From assembly GCF_009697225.1 (NCBI RefSeq), contig NZ_WIND01000002.1:124001-188000 (forward strand): DNA of 64,000 bases. Reading direction: 5' to 3'. A program made the translations under genes and the position numbers. Shown piece by piece: positions 25,427 through 34,139 of the stretch. The DNA comes from Halovulum marinum (GTDB taxonomy: Bacteria; Pseudomonadota; Alphaproteobacteria; Rhodobacterales; Rhodobacteraceae). Every line of letters starts with the position of its first letter. The first letter of the stretch is position 1. Under the pieces are notes generated by a model. It ran no database searches, was not told the DNA's origin, and saw only the letters and a list, made by a program, of their open reading frames with translations.

Positions 25427-26352
25427 TCGCGGGTTCCTTTCTCGCCGGCCTGCCGCAGCAGGCCATTATCCATCATGAATTTTCGCAATCTGTCCACCTG
25501 CGGGTCGGTCAGGGGCCAGGCGGCGGGCGGCCGGGCGGCGCCGCAGTCCTCGCCCATCATGCGCAGCGCGGTCTTCACGCCCGAGACGTTGGCGCCGCCC
25601 TGGTCCTCGGCGCGGATGTCCTCGAACACCTGCATGTCGGCGATCAGCGCCTGCGCGCGGTCCCAGTCGCCCGCCTCCAGCGCGGCCGAGATCGCCACCG
25701 ACCGCTCCGGCCAGACGTTGATCAGGCCCGAGGTGAAGCCGCGTGCGCCCACCGCGTAGAAGACCGGCGCCCAGACCTCGGCCAGACCGCCCACCCAGAC
25801 GACGTGCTCGGGCGCCGCCGCCATCGCCGCCTTCAGCTTCATCGGGTTCGGGGTGGCCCATTTGACGCCGACCACGCCCGGCAGCGCGCACAGCGCCGCG
25901 ATCGCGTCGGTGCCGATCTGGTCGTTGCGCAGATACAGGATCAGCGGCAGGCCGCCACCGGCGTCGGCTACTGCCGAGACATAGTCGCTCAGCCCGCGCG
26001 GCGCCACGAACGGGTCCGGCGGCTGGTGGATCATCAGCGCCTCGGCCCCGGCGGCGGCCGAGGCCTTCGCCAGCCGGCAGGCGTCACGGATACCGCGGCC
26101 GACGCCTGCGACCAGTGGCACGCGCCCGTCGACATGTGCGCCGGCGGCAGCGACCATCGCCTCGGCCTCCTCCACGGTCAGGCCGTAGAATTCACCGGTG
26201 TTGCCGTTCGCGGTCAGAATCTGCACCCCGGCGGCGATGGCGCGCTCGACGATCGACATCTGGCGCTCGGGGGCAATCGCGCCCGTGGCGTCGAAAGGCG
26301 TGGCGAGGATGCCCGACACGCCGGCAAGCGCGTCCTGAAGTCGTCGTGTCAT
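25423..26352 (-). CDS. dihydrodipicolinate synthase/N-acetylneuraminate lyase family protein (probable sugar-acid dehydratase or aldolase)
   Basis: This is a 309-residue class I aldolase-fold enzyme. The pyruvate-binding NGNTGEFYGLT segment (about residues 49-59), tyrosine in LILYLRNDQ and the Schiff-base lysine in VVGVKWAT are in the expected order. In an operon with an FAH-type dehydratase and ketoglutarate semialdehyde dehydrogenase, 5-dehydro-4-deoxyglucarate dehydratase or 2-keto-3-deoxy-acid aldolase activity is more likely than lysine synthesis. The ATG at 26352 is preferred because MTRRLQDALAGVSGILATPF aligns with family N-termini. It is the first gene of the minus-strand operon. Confidence 0.85.
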   Translation of the reverse strand: MTRRLQDALAGVSGILATPFDATGAIAPERQMSIVERAIAAGVQILTANGNTGEFYGLTVEEAEAMVAAAGAHVDGRVPLVAGVGRGIRDACRLAKASAAAGAEALMIHQPPDPFVAPRGLSDYVSAVADAGGGLPLILYLRNDQIGTDAIAALCALPGVVGVKWATPNPMKLKAAMAAAPEHVVWVGGLAEVWAPVFYAVGARGFTSGLINVWPERSVAISAALEAGDWDRAQALIADMQVFEDIRAEDQGGANVSGVKTALRMMGEDCGAARPPAAWPLTDPQVDRLRKFMMDNGLLRQAGEKGTRE

Positions 26353-26478
26353 CGATCCTCCCACGGGCCGACCGGCACTGCGCCCGGGATACGCCCGGTC
26401 TGGACCGGGCAGTCGCCGCCGGCCGTGCCGTGTCCCGGTTCTATACCATCCGGCGCCGCGGCGGCACCGACCGGATAG

Positions 26479-26507
26479 CAAATATATTAGTGCGCAAACA
26501 GCTTCAA
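26479..26507 (-). promoter_or_regulatory. AT-rich putative promoter of the minus-strand sugar-acid operon
   Basis: An AT-rich island (AAATATATTA) in otherwise GC-rich DNA contains, on the minus strand, TTGAAG (26502-26507) with TATATT or TATTTG 15-17 bases downstream. It lies about 130 bases ahead of the DapA-like start and back to back with the betI promoter. It is supported only by base composition and weak hexamers. Confidence 0.35.
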
Positions 26508-26538
26508 CGCCGTTTTCCCGCCGCCGCGAATCTGATTG

Positions 26539-26556
26539 ATTGACGGGTCAGTCAAT
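26539..26556 (+). promoter_or_regulatory. BetI-type operator overlapping the betI promoter
   Basis: An inverted repeat ATTGAC-N6-GTCAAT lies 48 bases before betI. TTGACG at 26540-26545 followed after 17 bases by CATTGT forms a plausible promoter, so a repressor bound here would cover the -35 box. Position and sequence agree with choline-responsive autoregulation by BetI. Confidence 0.65.
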
Positions 26557-26603
26557 TTCCGGCATTGTCGCGCCTTTCCCGAAGTGCAGCAACGGACCCG
26601 CCC

Positions 26604-27179
26604 ATGCCCCGCCAAGCCATTCCCGCCCGGCGCCGTGCCGCGCTGGTCGACGCCACCATCTGCGAGATCGGCGATGCCGGCACCCTGGACATCACCGTCG
26701 CCCGCATCGCGCGCCGCGCCGGCGTCTCGTCGGCGCTGGCGCATCACTACTTCGGCAGCAAGGAGCAGCTGTTCCTGGCGGCGATGCGCCACATCCTGGG
26801 GCTCTACGGCGCGCAGGTGCGGCAGGCGCTGGCCACGGCCGCAGGGCCGCAGGCGCGGCTGCGCGCCGTCGTCGCCGCCAGCTTCGGCCCGTCGAACTTT
26901 CACCCGGATGTCGTCGCGGCCTGGCTGAACTTCTATGTGCTGGCGCAGACCTCGGCGCCGATCCGGCGCCTGCTGCATGTGTACCACCGCCGGCTGCGCA
27001 GCAACCTGGTGCACGATCTGCGCCGGCTCATGCCGGCGCGCGATGCCGCCGCCGCGGCCGACGGCATCGCCGCGTTGATCGACGGGCTCTATCTGCGCCG
27101 TGCCCTGGGCGCGGATACCGCCGACCCCGGTACGCTTGTGGCCGACCACCTCGACCGGTTGTTGCGGGGCTGCCGATGA
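26604..27179 (+). CDS. betI: transcriptional repressor BetI
   Basis: This 191-residue TetR-family regulator represses choline oxidation genes and is relieved by choline. The helix-turn-helix is visible: [20 protein letters not shown], then [11 protein letters not shown], the BetI pattern. The C-terminal ligand domain includes WLNFYVLAQ. The ATG at 26604 ([10 protein letters not shown]) is typical for BetI; an upstream TTG lies in the operator region and is rejected. The stop overlaps the betA start as ATGA. Adjacent betA supports the call. Confidence 0.92.
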   Translation: MPRQAIPARRRAALVDATICEIGDAGTLDITVARIARRAGVSSALAHHYFGSKEQLFLAAMRHILGLYGAQVRQALATAAGPQARLRAVVAASFGPSNFHPDVVAAWLNFYVLAQTSAPIRRLLHVYHRRLRSNLVHDLRRLMPARDAAAAADGIAALIDGLYLRRALGADTADPGTLVADHLDRLLRGCR

Positions 27180-28864
27180 CCGGCGCGGCCGGGCTTCCGG
27201 TGCTGGACGAGGCCGACTACGTCATCGTCGGCTCCGGGTCCGCCGGCGCGGCGCTGGCGCATCGGCTGTCCGAGGATGGCCGCCATTCGGTGCTGGTGAT
27301 CGAGGCCGGCGGGACCGACGCCGGGCCGTTCATCCAGATGCCCGGCGCGCTGTCCTACCCGATGAACATGCCGCGCTACGACTGGGGCTATCGCACCGAC
27401 CCCGAACCGCACCTGGGCGGCCGCCGCCTGGCCTGTCCGCGCGGCCGGGTGATCGGCGGCTCGTCGTCGATCAACGGCATGGTCTATGTACGCGGTCACG
27501 CCCGCGACTTCGACCACTGGGCCGAGTCCGGGGCCGACGGCTGGGCCTACGCCGACGTGCTGCCCTATTTCCGGCGGATGGAGCACTGGCACGGCGCCGA
27601 CGGCGGCGGCGATCCGGAATGGCGCGGCCACGACGGCCCGCTGCACGTCACCCGCGGGCCGCGCGACACGCCGCTGTTCGACGCCTTCGTCGAGGCCGGG
27701 CGGCAGGCCGGTTTCCCGGTCACGCCGGATTACAACGGGCGGCAGCAGGAAGGCTTCGGCACCATGGAGCAGACGGTCTGGCGCGGCCGCCGCTGGTCCA
27801 CCGCAAACGCCTACCTGCGCCCGTCGCTGCGGCGGGCGAACTGCCGCCTGCTGCGGGCCGAGGCGCGGCGCGTGACCGTCGCCGAGGGCCGCGCCACCGG
27901 CGTCGAGGTGTCGCGGCGCGGCCGCAGCGGCGTGGTCCGCGCACGCGCCGAGGTGATCCTGGCGGCCTCGGCGATCAACTCGCCCAAGCTGCTGATGCTC
28001 TCGGGCATCGGTCCCGCGGCGCACCTGGCCGAGCACGGCATCGCGCCGCTGGCCGACCGTCCCGGCGTGGGGCGGAACCTGCAGGACCATCTCGAGGTCT
28101 ACATCCAGCAGGCCTGCACGCAGCCGGTCACGCTCTACCGTCACTGGAACCTGTTCGGCAAGGCGCTGGTCGCGCTGAAATGGCAGTTCCTCAAGCGCGG
28201 GCCGGGGGCGACGAACAATTTCGGCTGCGCCGCCTTCGTGCGCTCGGCGGCGGGGGTGGAGTACCCCGACATCCAGTACCATTTCCTGCCGCTGGCGGTG
28301 CGCTACGACGGCAGGGCGGCCGTCGCCGGCCACGGCTTCCAGGCCCATGTCGGGCCGATGCGCTCGCCCGCGCGCGGGCGCGTCCGGCTGACCGCGCCCG
28401 ACCCCGCGGCGGCGCCGTCGATCCTGTTCAACTACATGAGCACCGAGCAGGACTGGCGCGAGTTCCGCCACTGCGTGCGCCTGACGCGCGAGATCTTCGC
28501 CCAGCCGGCGTTCGACGCATTCCGCGGCCCCGAGATCCAGCCCGGCGCGTCGGTCGACAGCGACGCGCAGATCGACGCCTTCATCCGCGAACACGCCGAA
28601 AGCGCCTACCACCCCTGCGGCACCTGCCGCATGGGTCGGCGCGACGACCCCGGCGCGGTGGTCGATGCGGACTGCCGCGTGATCGGCGTCGAACGGCTGC
28701 GCGTCGCCGACAGCTCGATCTTTCCGCGCATCCCCAACGGCAACCTGAACGCGCCGTCGATCATGACCGGCGAGAAGGCCGCCGACCACATCCTCGGGCG
28801 CCGGCTGCCGCCTTCGAACCTCGAGCCCTGGATCGCGCCGGACTGGCGCGAGGCCGACCGCTAG
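27176..28864 (+). CDS. betA: choline dehydrogenase
   Basis: This 562-residue GMC flavoprotein oxidises choline to betaine aldehyde and probably onward to glycine betaine, at the inner membrane. The FAD dinucleotide motif VGSGSAG is at residues 18-24, the first GMC signature appears as [14 protein letters not shown] and the active-site histidine lies in [13 protein letters not shown]; the second active-site region is [10 protein letters not shown]. It overlaps betI by four bases. No betB or betC homologue follows, so betaine aldehyde dehydrogenase must be encoded elsewhere or its role be covered by BetA. Confidence 0.93.
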   Translation: MTGAAGLPVLDEADYVIVGSGSAGAALAHRLSEDGRHSVLVIEAGGTDAGPFIQMPGALSYPMNMPRYDWGYRTDPEPHLGGRRLACPRGRVIGGSSSINGMVYVRGHARDFDHWAESGADGWAYADVLPYFRRMEHWHGADGGGDPEWRGHDGPLHVTRGPRDTPLFDAFVEAGRQAGFPVTPDYNGRQQEGFGTMEQTVWRGRRWSTANAYLRPSLRRANCRLLRAEARRVTVAEGRATGVEVSRRGRSGVVRARAEVILAASAINSPKLLMLSGIGPAAHLAEHGIAPLADRPGVGRNLQDHLEVYIQQACTQPVTLYRHWNLFGKALVALKWQFLKRGPGATNNFGCAAFVRSAAGVEYPDIQYHFLPLAVRYDGRAAVAGHGFQAHVGPMRSPARGRVRLTAPDPAAAPSILFNYMSTEQDWREFRHCVRLTREIFAQPAFDAFRGPEIQPGASVDSDAQIDAFIREHAESAYHPCGTCRMGRRDDPGAVVDADCRVIGVERLRVADSSIFPRIPNGNLNAPSIMTGEKAADHILGRRLPPSNLEPWIAPDWREADR

Positions 28865-28907
28865 GCCCGGGCCTTGCACTTTCCGCAAGTATCCCCGCCT
28901 CAGGCAT

Positions 28908-28937
28908 CCGGCGCCCGCCGCGCGGGGACGGCGCCGG
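28908..28937. terminator. hairpin between converging betA and potC-like genes
   Basis: Eight-base arms CCGGCGCC (28908-28915) and GGCGCCGG (28930-28937) lie between two converging stop codons, ending right at the minus-strand stop. There is no T tract on either strand, so it would be a weak or Rho-assisted bidirectional terminator. Confidence 0.4.
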
Positions 28938-29792
28938 TCAGCCGGGCGACATGCCCCGCAGCCGCTCGGACCGGCGGCGCAGGATCTCGACCGTGGCCAG
29001 CAGCAGGATCGACACCGTCACCAGGATCGTCGCCACCGCCAGGATCGTCGGGCTGATCTGCTCGCGCAGGCCGGTGAACATCTGCCAGGGCAGGGTCTTC
29101 TGCCCGGCGCTGCCCACGAACAGCACCACCACCACCTCGTCGAACGAGGTGATGAAGGCGAACAGCCCGCCCGAGATCACGCCCGGCAGGATCAGCGGCA
29201 TCTGCACCTTGAAGAAGGTGCGCACCGGGTCCGCGCCCAGGCTGGCCGAGGCCCGGGTCAGCGACCGGTCGAACCCGACCAGCGTCGCCGTCACGGTGAT
29301 GATCACGAACGGAATGCCAAGCGCCGCATGCGCCAGGACCACACCCAGGTAGGTCCCCTGCAGCCCGATCCGGCTGTAGAAGAAGTACATGCCGGCGGCC
29401 GAGATGATCAGCGGCACGATCATCGGCGAGATCAGGATCGCCATGATAGTCCGCCGGAACGGCACATGCGTCTGGCTGAGACCGATCGCGGCCAGCGTGC
29501 CGAAGCTGACCGAAAGCAGCGTGGCCATCGGCGCGATGCGCAGCGAGTTCCACAGCGCCGCCTGCCAGTCGCTGTTGGTGAAGAAGTCCTTGTAGTGCTT
29601 CAGGGAATAGCCTTCTGGCTTCAGCGCCAGCATCTCGGGGGTGAAGGTGAAGAAGTCCTGGGCGTTGAAGCTGAGCGGGATGATCACCATGATCGGCGCG
29701 ATCAGGAAGAAGAAGATCAGCCCGCAGATCACCCGGAAGGAATAGAACCAGACGCGCTGGCCGGGCGTCGCATACGGCGGAAGTGCGGACAT
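28938..29792 (-). CDS. spermidine/putrescine-type ABC transporter permease (PotC-like)
   Basis: This 284-residue inner-membrane permease has about six helices and the EAA loop region RASASLGADPVRTFFKVQMPLI, which docks the ATPase. The N-terminal part has a long periplasmic loop after the first helix, as in PotC-type subunits. It follows the other permease gene after three bases and is the last gene of the importer operon (potA-potD-potB-potC order). The family transports polyamines but also many amino acids and opines, so the substrate is open. Confidence 0.9.
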   Translation of the reverse strand: MSALPPYATPGQRVWFYSFRVICGLIFFFLIAPIMVIIPLSFNAQDFFTFTPEMLALKPEGYSLKHYKDFFTNSDWQAALWNSLRIAPMATLLSVSFGTLAAIGLSQTHVPFRRTIMAILISPMIVPLIISAAGMYFFYSRIGLQGTYLGVVLAHAALGIPFVIITVTATLVGFDRSLTRASASLGADPVRTFFKVQMPLILPGVISGGLFAFITSFDEVVVVLFVGSAGQKTLPWQMFTGLREQISPTILAVATILVTVSILLLATVEILRRRSERLRGMSPG

Positions 29793-29795
29793 CGC

Positions 29796-31529
29796 TCAGC
29801 CCCCCAGCTTGACGTTGTCGATCCCGACCATGCGGTCGTAGACCCAGTACAGCGCCAGCACCGCGGCCAGCAGGATCGTGCCCAGCGCCGCCGCCAGACC
29901 CCAGTTCAGCGAGCTGGAGATGTGATAGGCGATCCGGTTCGAGATGAAGACGCCGGTGGTGCCGCCGACCAGTTCCGGCGTGATGTAGTAGCCGATCGAC
30001 AGGATGAACACGAGGATCGAGCCCGCGCCGATCCCCGGCACCGAATTCGGGAAGTAGACCCGCCAGAACGCGGTCCAGTTCGTCGCGCCCAGCGATTTCG
30101 CCGCGCGCAGATAGGTCGGCGGGATCGTCTTCATCACCGAGTACAGCGGCAGGATCATGAACGGCAGCAGGATGTGCGTCATCGCGATGATCGTGCCCAG
30201 CTGGTTGTTGATCAGCGCCAGCCGCCCGCCGTCCGAGACGATCCCCAGCCAGACCAGCGTGTCGTTGATCACCCCCTGCTGCTGCAGCAGCACCTTCCAG
30301 GCCGAGGTGCGCACCAGCAGCGAGGTCCAGAACGGCAGCAGCACCAGGATCATCAGCAGGTTGGCGGTGCGCATCGGCAGGTTCGCCAGCAGCCACGCCA
30401 CAGGATAGCCCAGAAGGATGCAGGAAAAGGTGATGACCAGCGACATGAACATGGTTCGCTGGAACAGCATGACATAGATGCGCTGGTTTTCCTCGCGGGC
30501 CTCGACCCCGTCGGCGGTCAGTTGCAGATCGACCGAGTTCAGGAAATAGCCGCTGGTGAATGGCGGGCTGTAGGTCTTCATGGTCTCCCAGTTCGTGCGA
30601 TCGCCCCAGCCGTCATCGACTTCGATGAACGCCTCGCGGAAATCCACCACCGGCAGCTGGTCCGCATTCGCGGCCGCCGCCTGCAGTGCGTCGGCGCCGG
30701 GTCCGGCATAGGACTGCACGCGCTCGGCACCGCCGTCCTGCAGGTCCAGCGCCAGCGCGACATAGACGGATTCCCACGGGTCTTCCTCGGCGACAACGTC
30801 ATTGTCGATCCTGGCGGTGAACAGCGCGAAGGCGGAATATTCCCTGGCAGCGCGCGGCAGAAGCGCCGCGATCTCGGCAGAGGGTGCGAAGCCGATATCG
30901 CCGCCCATACCCTCGCGCGTCAGCGCGGCAAGGCGCTCGCGCTGATCGTTCAGAAGCGATGTGTCGGCATCGCCTTCGCCGGTCATCAGCCGGTACCAGA
31001 AGGCGCCATCCCCGAATTGCGGGTCCGCCTGTTCCAGCACGTCCTGGAACGGCTCGGCCACGTCGTCCATTCTCCGCCCCGACGAGCGGAACAGTGAAGA
31101 AATTCCGGTTGTCTCGTAGTTCAAGCGAGAGCCCAGCCGGGTATGCGCCTTGGCCTCGGCGGCAAGGAACAGGTCGAAGAACAGCGCGCGAAAGACCGGC
31201 TCGGGCGGCAGTTCCTCGGCGTCGTCGTTCCAGTCCGCAAGCGCTTCGACTGTGCGCGGAAGCGTGTTGCCGACGATCTGGTTCTCGACCGACCGGAACA
31301 GCATGTCGGCGATCGGGGCGATGAAGGTGACCAGCACGAACAGCAGCAGCGGTGCGATCAGCATCAGGGCGCGCAGCTTCTCGCGCCGCAGCGCGCGTTG
31401 CAGGCTTTGTTTGAGCGGCCGGCCGTCGGCGGCCAGCATCGGTCCCGACTGATCGCTGTCGGCAAGCCGTGCGGCATCGTCCGGCGTGGGTGCCCTGCGG
31501 GCAGTCGTCGCGTCGGTGACGTCGGCCAT
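29796..31529 (-). CDS. spermidine/putrescine-type ABC permease (PotB-like) with large periplasmic insertion
   Basis: This 577-residue permease is about twice the usual 280-300. The first membrane helix is near residues 56-76 and the remaining helices begin only near residue 370. Between them lies about 280 mostly hydrophilic residues, rich in Asp/Glu and without obvious helices, presumably periplasmic. The C-terminal part is a normal permease with the EAA loop RAAKSLGATNWTAFWRVYFP. The ATG at 31529 (MADVTDATT) is chosen, with AGGGA upstream; an extension to 31616 looks non-coding. The insertion could form an extra substrate-handling or partner-binding domain. Its fold is unknown. Confidence 0.88.
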   Translation of the reverse strand: MADVTDATTARRAPTPDDAARLADSDQSGPMLAADGRPLKQSLQRALRREKLRALMLIAPLLLFVLVTFIAPIADMLFRSVENQIVGNTLPRTVEALADWNDDAEELPPEPVFRALFFDLFLAAEAKAHTRLGSRLNYETTGISSLFRSSGRRMDDVAEPFQDVLEQADPQFGDGAFWYRLMTGEGDADTSLLNDQRERLAALTREGMGGDIGFAPSAEIAALLPRAAREYSAFALFTARIDNDVVAEEDPWESVYVALALDLQDGGAERVQSYAGPGADALQAAAANADQLPVVDFREAFIEVDDGWGDRTNWETMKTYSPPFTSGYFLNSVDLQLTADGVEAREENQRIYVMLFQRTMFMSLVITFSCILLGYPVAWLLANLPMRTANLLMILVLLPFWTSLLVRTSAWKVLLQQQGVINDTLVWLGIVSDGGRLALINNQLGTIIAMTHILLPFMILPLYSVMKTIPPTYLRAAKSLGATNWTAFWRVYFPNSVPGIGAGSILVFILSIGYYITPELVGGTTGVFISNRIAYHISSSLNWGLAAALGTILLAAVLALYWVYDRMVGIDNVKLGG

Positions 31530-31625
31530 GATCTGTCCCTGTCGCTCCGCTTTGTCGTTCTGGCCGCCCGTCCGGCGGCGGAGCAGGGGCCGGCGTGCGG
31601 CCCCTGCAGGTGTCACATCCGGCGG

Positions 31626-32741
31626 TCAGCCCTGAGCCAGCCAGGACTGGAACTTGGCGTCCAGATCGTCGCGGTAATCAGCCCACCATTCGTAGTTGTA
31701 CAGGATGGTGTTCTTGGCGTTTTCCGGATTGGTCGGCATGTGCGGCGCCATTTCGATGCCAAGGTCGGCATGCTTGCCGACCATCGGGGCGGACGACGCA
31801 CGGGCCGGGCCGTACGAGATGTACGCGGCCTGATCGGCCAGACGCTGGGTATCGGTGGCAAAGTTCAGGAAGTCCTTCACCCGCGCCAGCCGATCCTCGG
31901 GCAGGCCCTCGGGGATGATCCAGCCGTCCAGGTCGAACACCTGCGCATCCCACAGCATCTTGATCGGCTGATCCTGCTCGGCAATGGCCGAGAACAGGCG
32001 GCCGTTATAGGTCGAGGCGATCACCACCTCGCCGTCGGCCAGCGCCTGGATCGGCTCGGCCGCAGCAGACCACCAGATCGTCTGGTCCTTGATCGTGTCG
32101 AGCTTGGCAAAGGCGCGCTGCTGGCCTTCCTCGGTCTCGAGCACGTCGTACAGGTCTTCCTTGGCCACGCCGTCGCACAGCAGCGCCCATTCCAGGTTGT
32201 TGATCGGGCGCTTTTCCAATGCGCGCTGGCCCGGGAAGGTGTCCAGGTCGAAGACGGCGCAGACATCCTGCGGCTCGTTGCCGCCCCATTCCTCGACGTC
32301 CGAGCGATAGCCGAACGTGGTCGAATAGACGATCTGCGGTATGAAGCAGTCGCTGACGATCAGATCGCCGAAATCCTCGGATGCCGGCGTGCCGTCCGGG
32401 GCAGGGGCCAGGATCTCGTCATGGTCGACCTCCATCGCCAGGCCTTCGTCGCAAAGGCGGATGGCGTCCGAGGCCACCACGTCGACGAGATCCCAGGTGA
32501 TGTTGCCGGCCTCGTTCATCGCGCGCAGCTTGGCCACCGCCTCGGGCGAACTTTCGTCCCAGACGGCGCTTACCTCGGGATTATCCGCAAGGTAGGGCTC
32601 GACATAGGCTTTCTGCTGACTGGCCTGATAGGCGCCGCCCCAGGACACGAGGGTCATGTCGTCGGTCATGTCCTGCGCACCGCCCGCGCCGGCCGCGAAG
32701 GCCAGTGCAATCGAAGCGAGAAGCATGTTGCTCAGTTTCAT
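31626..32741 (-). CDS. periplasmic solute-binding protein (PotD/extracellular solute-binding family 1)
   Basis: This 371-residue secreted binding protein has a signal peptide at residues 1-22 (hydrophobic LLASIALAFAAGA, cleavage near GGA-QD). The mature part starts MTLVSWGGAYQASQ, typical of polyamine/opine-type binding proteins, and includes GLAMEVDHDEI and WALLCDG segments. GGGAG lies 6 bases before the ATG. It belongs to the importer encoded on both sides. The ligand cannot be read from the sequence; nearby deacetylase, creatinase-like hydrolase and putA suggest a nitrogenous compatible solute or amino-acid derivative. Confidence 0.9.
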   Translation of the reverse strand: MKLSNMLLASIALAFAAGAGGAQDMTDDMTLVSWGGAYQASQQKAYVEPYLADNPEVSAVWDESSPEAVAKLRAMNEAGNITWDLVDVVASDAIRLCDEGLAMEVDHDEILAPAPDGTPASEDFGDLIVSDCFIPQIVYSTTFGYRSDVEEWGGNEPQDVCAVFDLDTFPGQRALEKRPINNLEWALLCDGVAKEDLYDVLETEEGQQRAFAKLDTIKDQTIWWSAAAEPIQALADGEVVIASTYNGRLFSAIAEQDQPIKMLWDAQVFDLDGWIIPEGLPEDRLARVKDFLNFATDTQRLADQAAYISYGPARASSAPMVGKHADLGIEMAPHMPTNPENAKNTILYNYEWWADYRDDLDAKFQSWLAQG

Positions 32742-32846
32742 GTAGATCTCCCGGTTGCCCGTTGCTGTTGTGTCGGGTCCGACGGCACGGGCTGGCCACC
32801 GGATCCCGGCCCGCGGCGCGCCTGCGGCGGCCGCGGGGCAAATGGG

Positions 32847-33947
32847 TCACGCGTCCAGCGCGCGGCAATCCTCGGGCAGCCAGCCGATCTCGATGGTCTC
32901 GCCCGGTTTCAGCCGGCGCTGGTCGGGCGCGTTGCGGGTCTTGATGATGAAGTCATCATTGCCCGCGACGCGCACGCGCGTGCGATAGATGTCGCCCATG
33001 TAGATGAACTCGAGCACCTCGGCCTGCAGCCGGAACGCGTCGGGCTTCATCCGCTCGACGTTGTACTCGACGCGCTCGGGCCGGACCGAGACCAGCGTCC
33101 GGTCGCCCGCCGCCGAGACGTTCACCGCCGTGGTCGCGATCACGTCGCCGCTGTCCAGACGCACCGTCGCCTTGCCGTCGGCCAGCTCGACCACCGTGCC
33201 GGACAGGGTGTTGTTCTCGCCGATGAACTGCGCGACGAAGCTGTTCTCGGGGCGCTCGTACAGCGTGTCCGGCGACGCCAGCTGCTGGATCCGGCCATCG
33301 TCGAACACCGCGACGCGGTCGGACATGGTCAGCGCCTCGGTCTGGTCGTGGGTGACGTAGACCACGGTGATGCCCAGGTTGTGCGCCAGGCGGGTGATCT
33401 CGAACTGCAGCGTCTCGCGCAGCTGCTTGTCCAGCGCGCCCAGCGGCTCGTCCATCAGCACCAGCTCCGGCTCGAACACCAGCGCGCGGGCCAGCGCAAT
33501 GCGCTGCTGCTGGCCGCCGGAAAGCTGCGCCGGGCGGCGGCCGCCGAAGGCGCCCATCTGCACCATGTCCAGCGCGCGGGTGATCTTCCCCTCGCGCTCG
33601 GCCTTGCCCATGTTCCGCACTTCCAGCGGGAACGACAGGTTCTCGGCCACCGTCATGTGCGGGAACAGCGCGTAGTTCTGGAACACCATGCCGATGCCGC
33701 GCTTGTGCGGCGGGATGTTGTTGATCGCGTTGCCGCCAAGCCGGATGTCGCCGTGGGTCGCGGTCTCGAACCCGGCCAGCATCATCAGGCAGGTGGTCTT
33801 GCCCGACCCCGAGGGGCCCAGCATGGTCAGGAACTCGCCCCTTGCGATCGACAGGTTGAGATCCTTCACGACGAGGATTTCCCCGTCGTAGCTTTTCTGC
33901 ACGCGGTCAAAGACCACGAAATCATCGTGGGGCGCTTGCTGTGTCAA
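32847..33947 (-). CDS. spermidine/putrescine-type ABC transporter ATP-binding protein (PotA-like)
   Basis: This is a 366-residue ATPase. Walker A is GPSGSGKTT, the signature is LSGGQQQRIALARAL, Walker B is LVLMDEPLGALD and the H-loop is VTHDQTEA; a TOBE-type regulatory domain makes up roughly the last 120 residues. A TTG start at 33947 is chosen because GGAG lies 5 bases upstream and the protein then begins TQQAPHDDF as in relatives. The alternative ATG at 34049 would add 34 residues that look unlike the family. It energises the importer and is first in the potA-D-B-C-like run, about 190 bases after the deacetylase gene. Confidence 0.9.
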   Translation of the reverse strand: MTQQAPHDDFVVFDRVQKSYDGEILVVKDLNLSIARGEFLTMLGPSGSGKTTCLMMLAGFETATHGDIRLGGNAINNIPPHKRGIGMVFQNYALFPHMTVAENLSFPLEVRNMGKAEREGKITRALDMVQMGAFGGRRPAQLSGGQQQRIALARALVFEPELVLMDEPLGALDKQLRETLQFEITRLAHNLGITVVYVTHDQTEALTMSDRVAVFDDGRIQQLASPDTLYERPENSFVAQFIGENNTLSGTVVELADGKATVRLDSGDVIATTAVNVSAAGDRTLVSVRPERVEYNVERMKPDAFRLQAEVLEFIYMGDIYRTRVRVAGNDDFIIKTRNAPDQRRLKPGETIEIGWLPEDCRALDA

Positions 33948-34139
33948 GTTGTCTCCGTGTTGGACTGTCAGCTTGTCCGACCGTCGCTTGTTTTCCAAAG
34001 CCTGCCACGATCTTTGCCAAATTGACAACAGTCTCTTGCCGGTTCGCATTACTTTTGAACGGCAAGGATCAACTCATTGAAGTTATTAATTATTTACAGG
34101 GGTATCCGGGGCGCGGCGGCGTGATCGAGACGCATGACC

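Noticed and set aside
33948-34049. N-terminal extension of the PotA-like ATPase to ATG 34049
   Set aside because: The extra 34 residues do not resemble family members, whereas TTG 33947 has a well-placed GGAG and gives the usual N-terminus.
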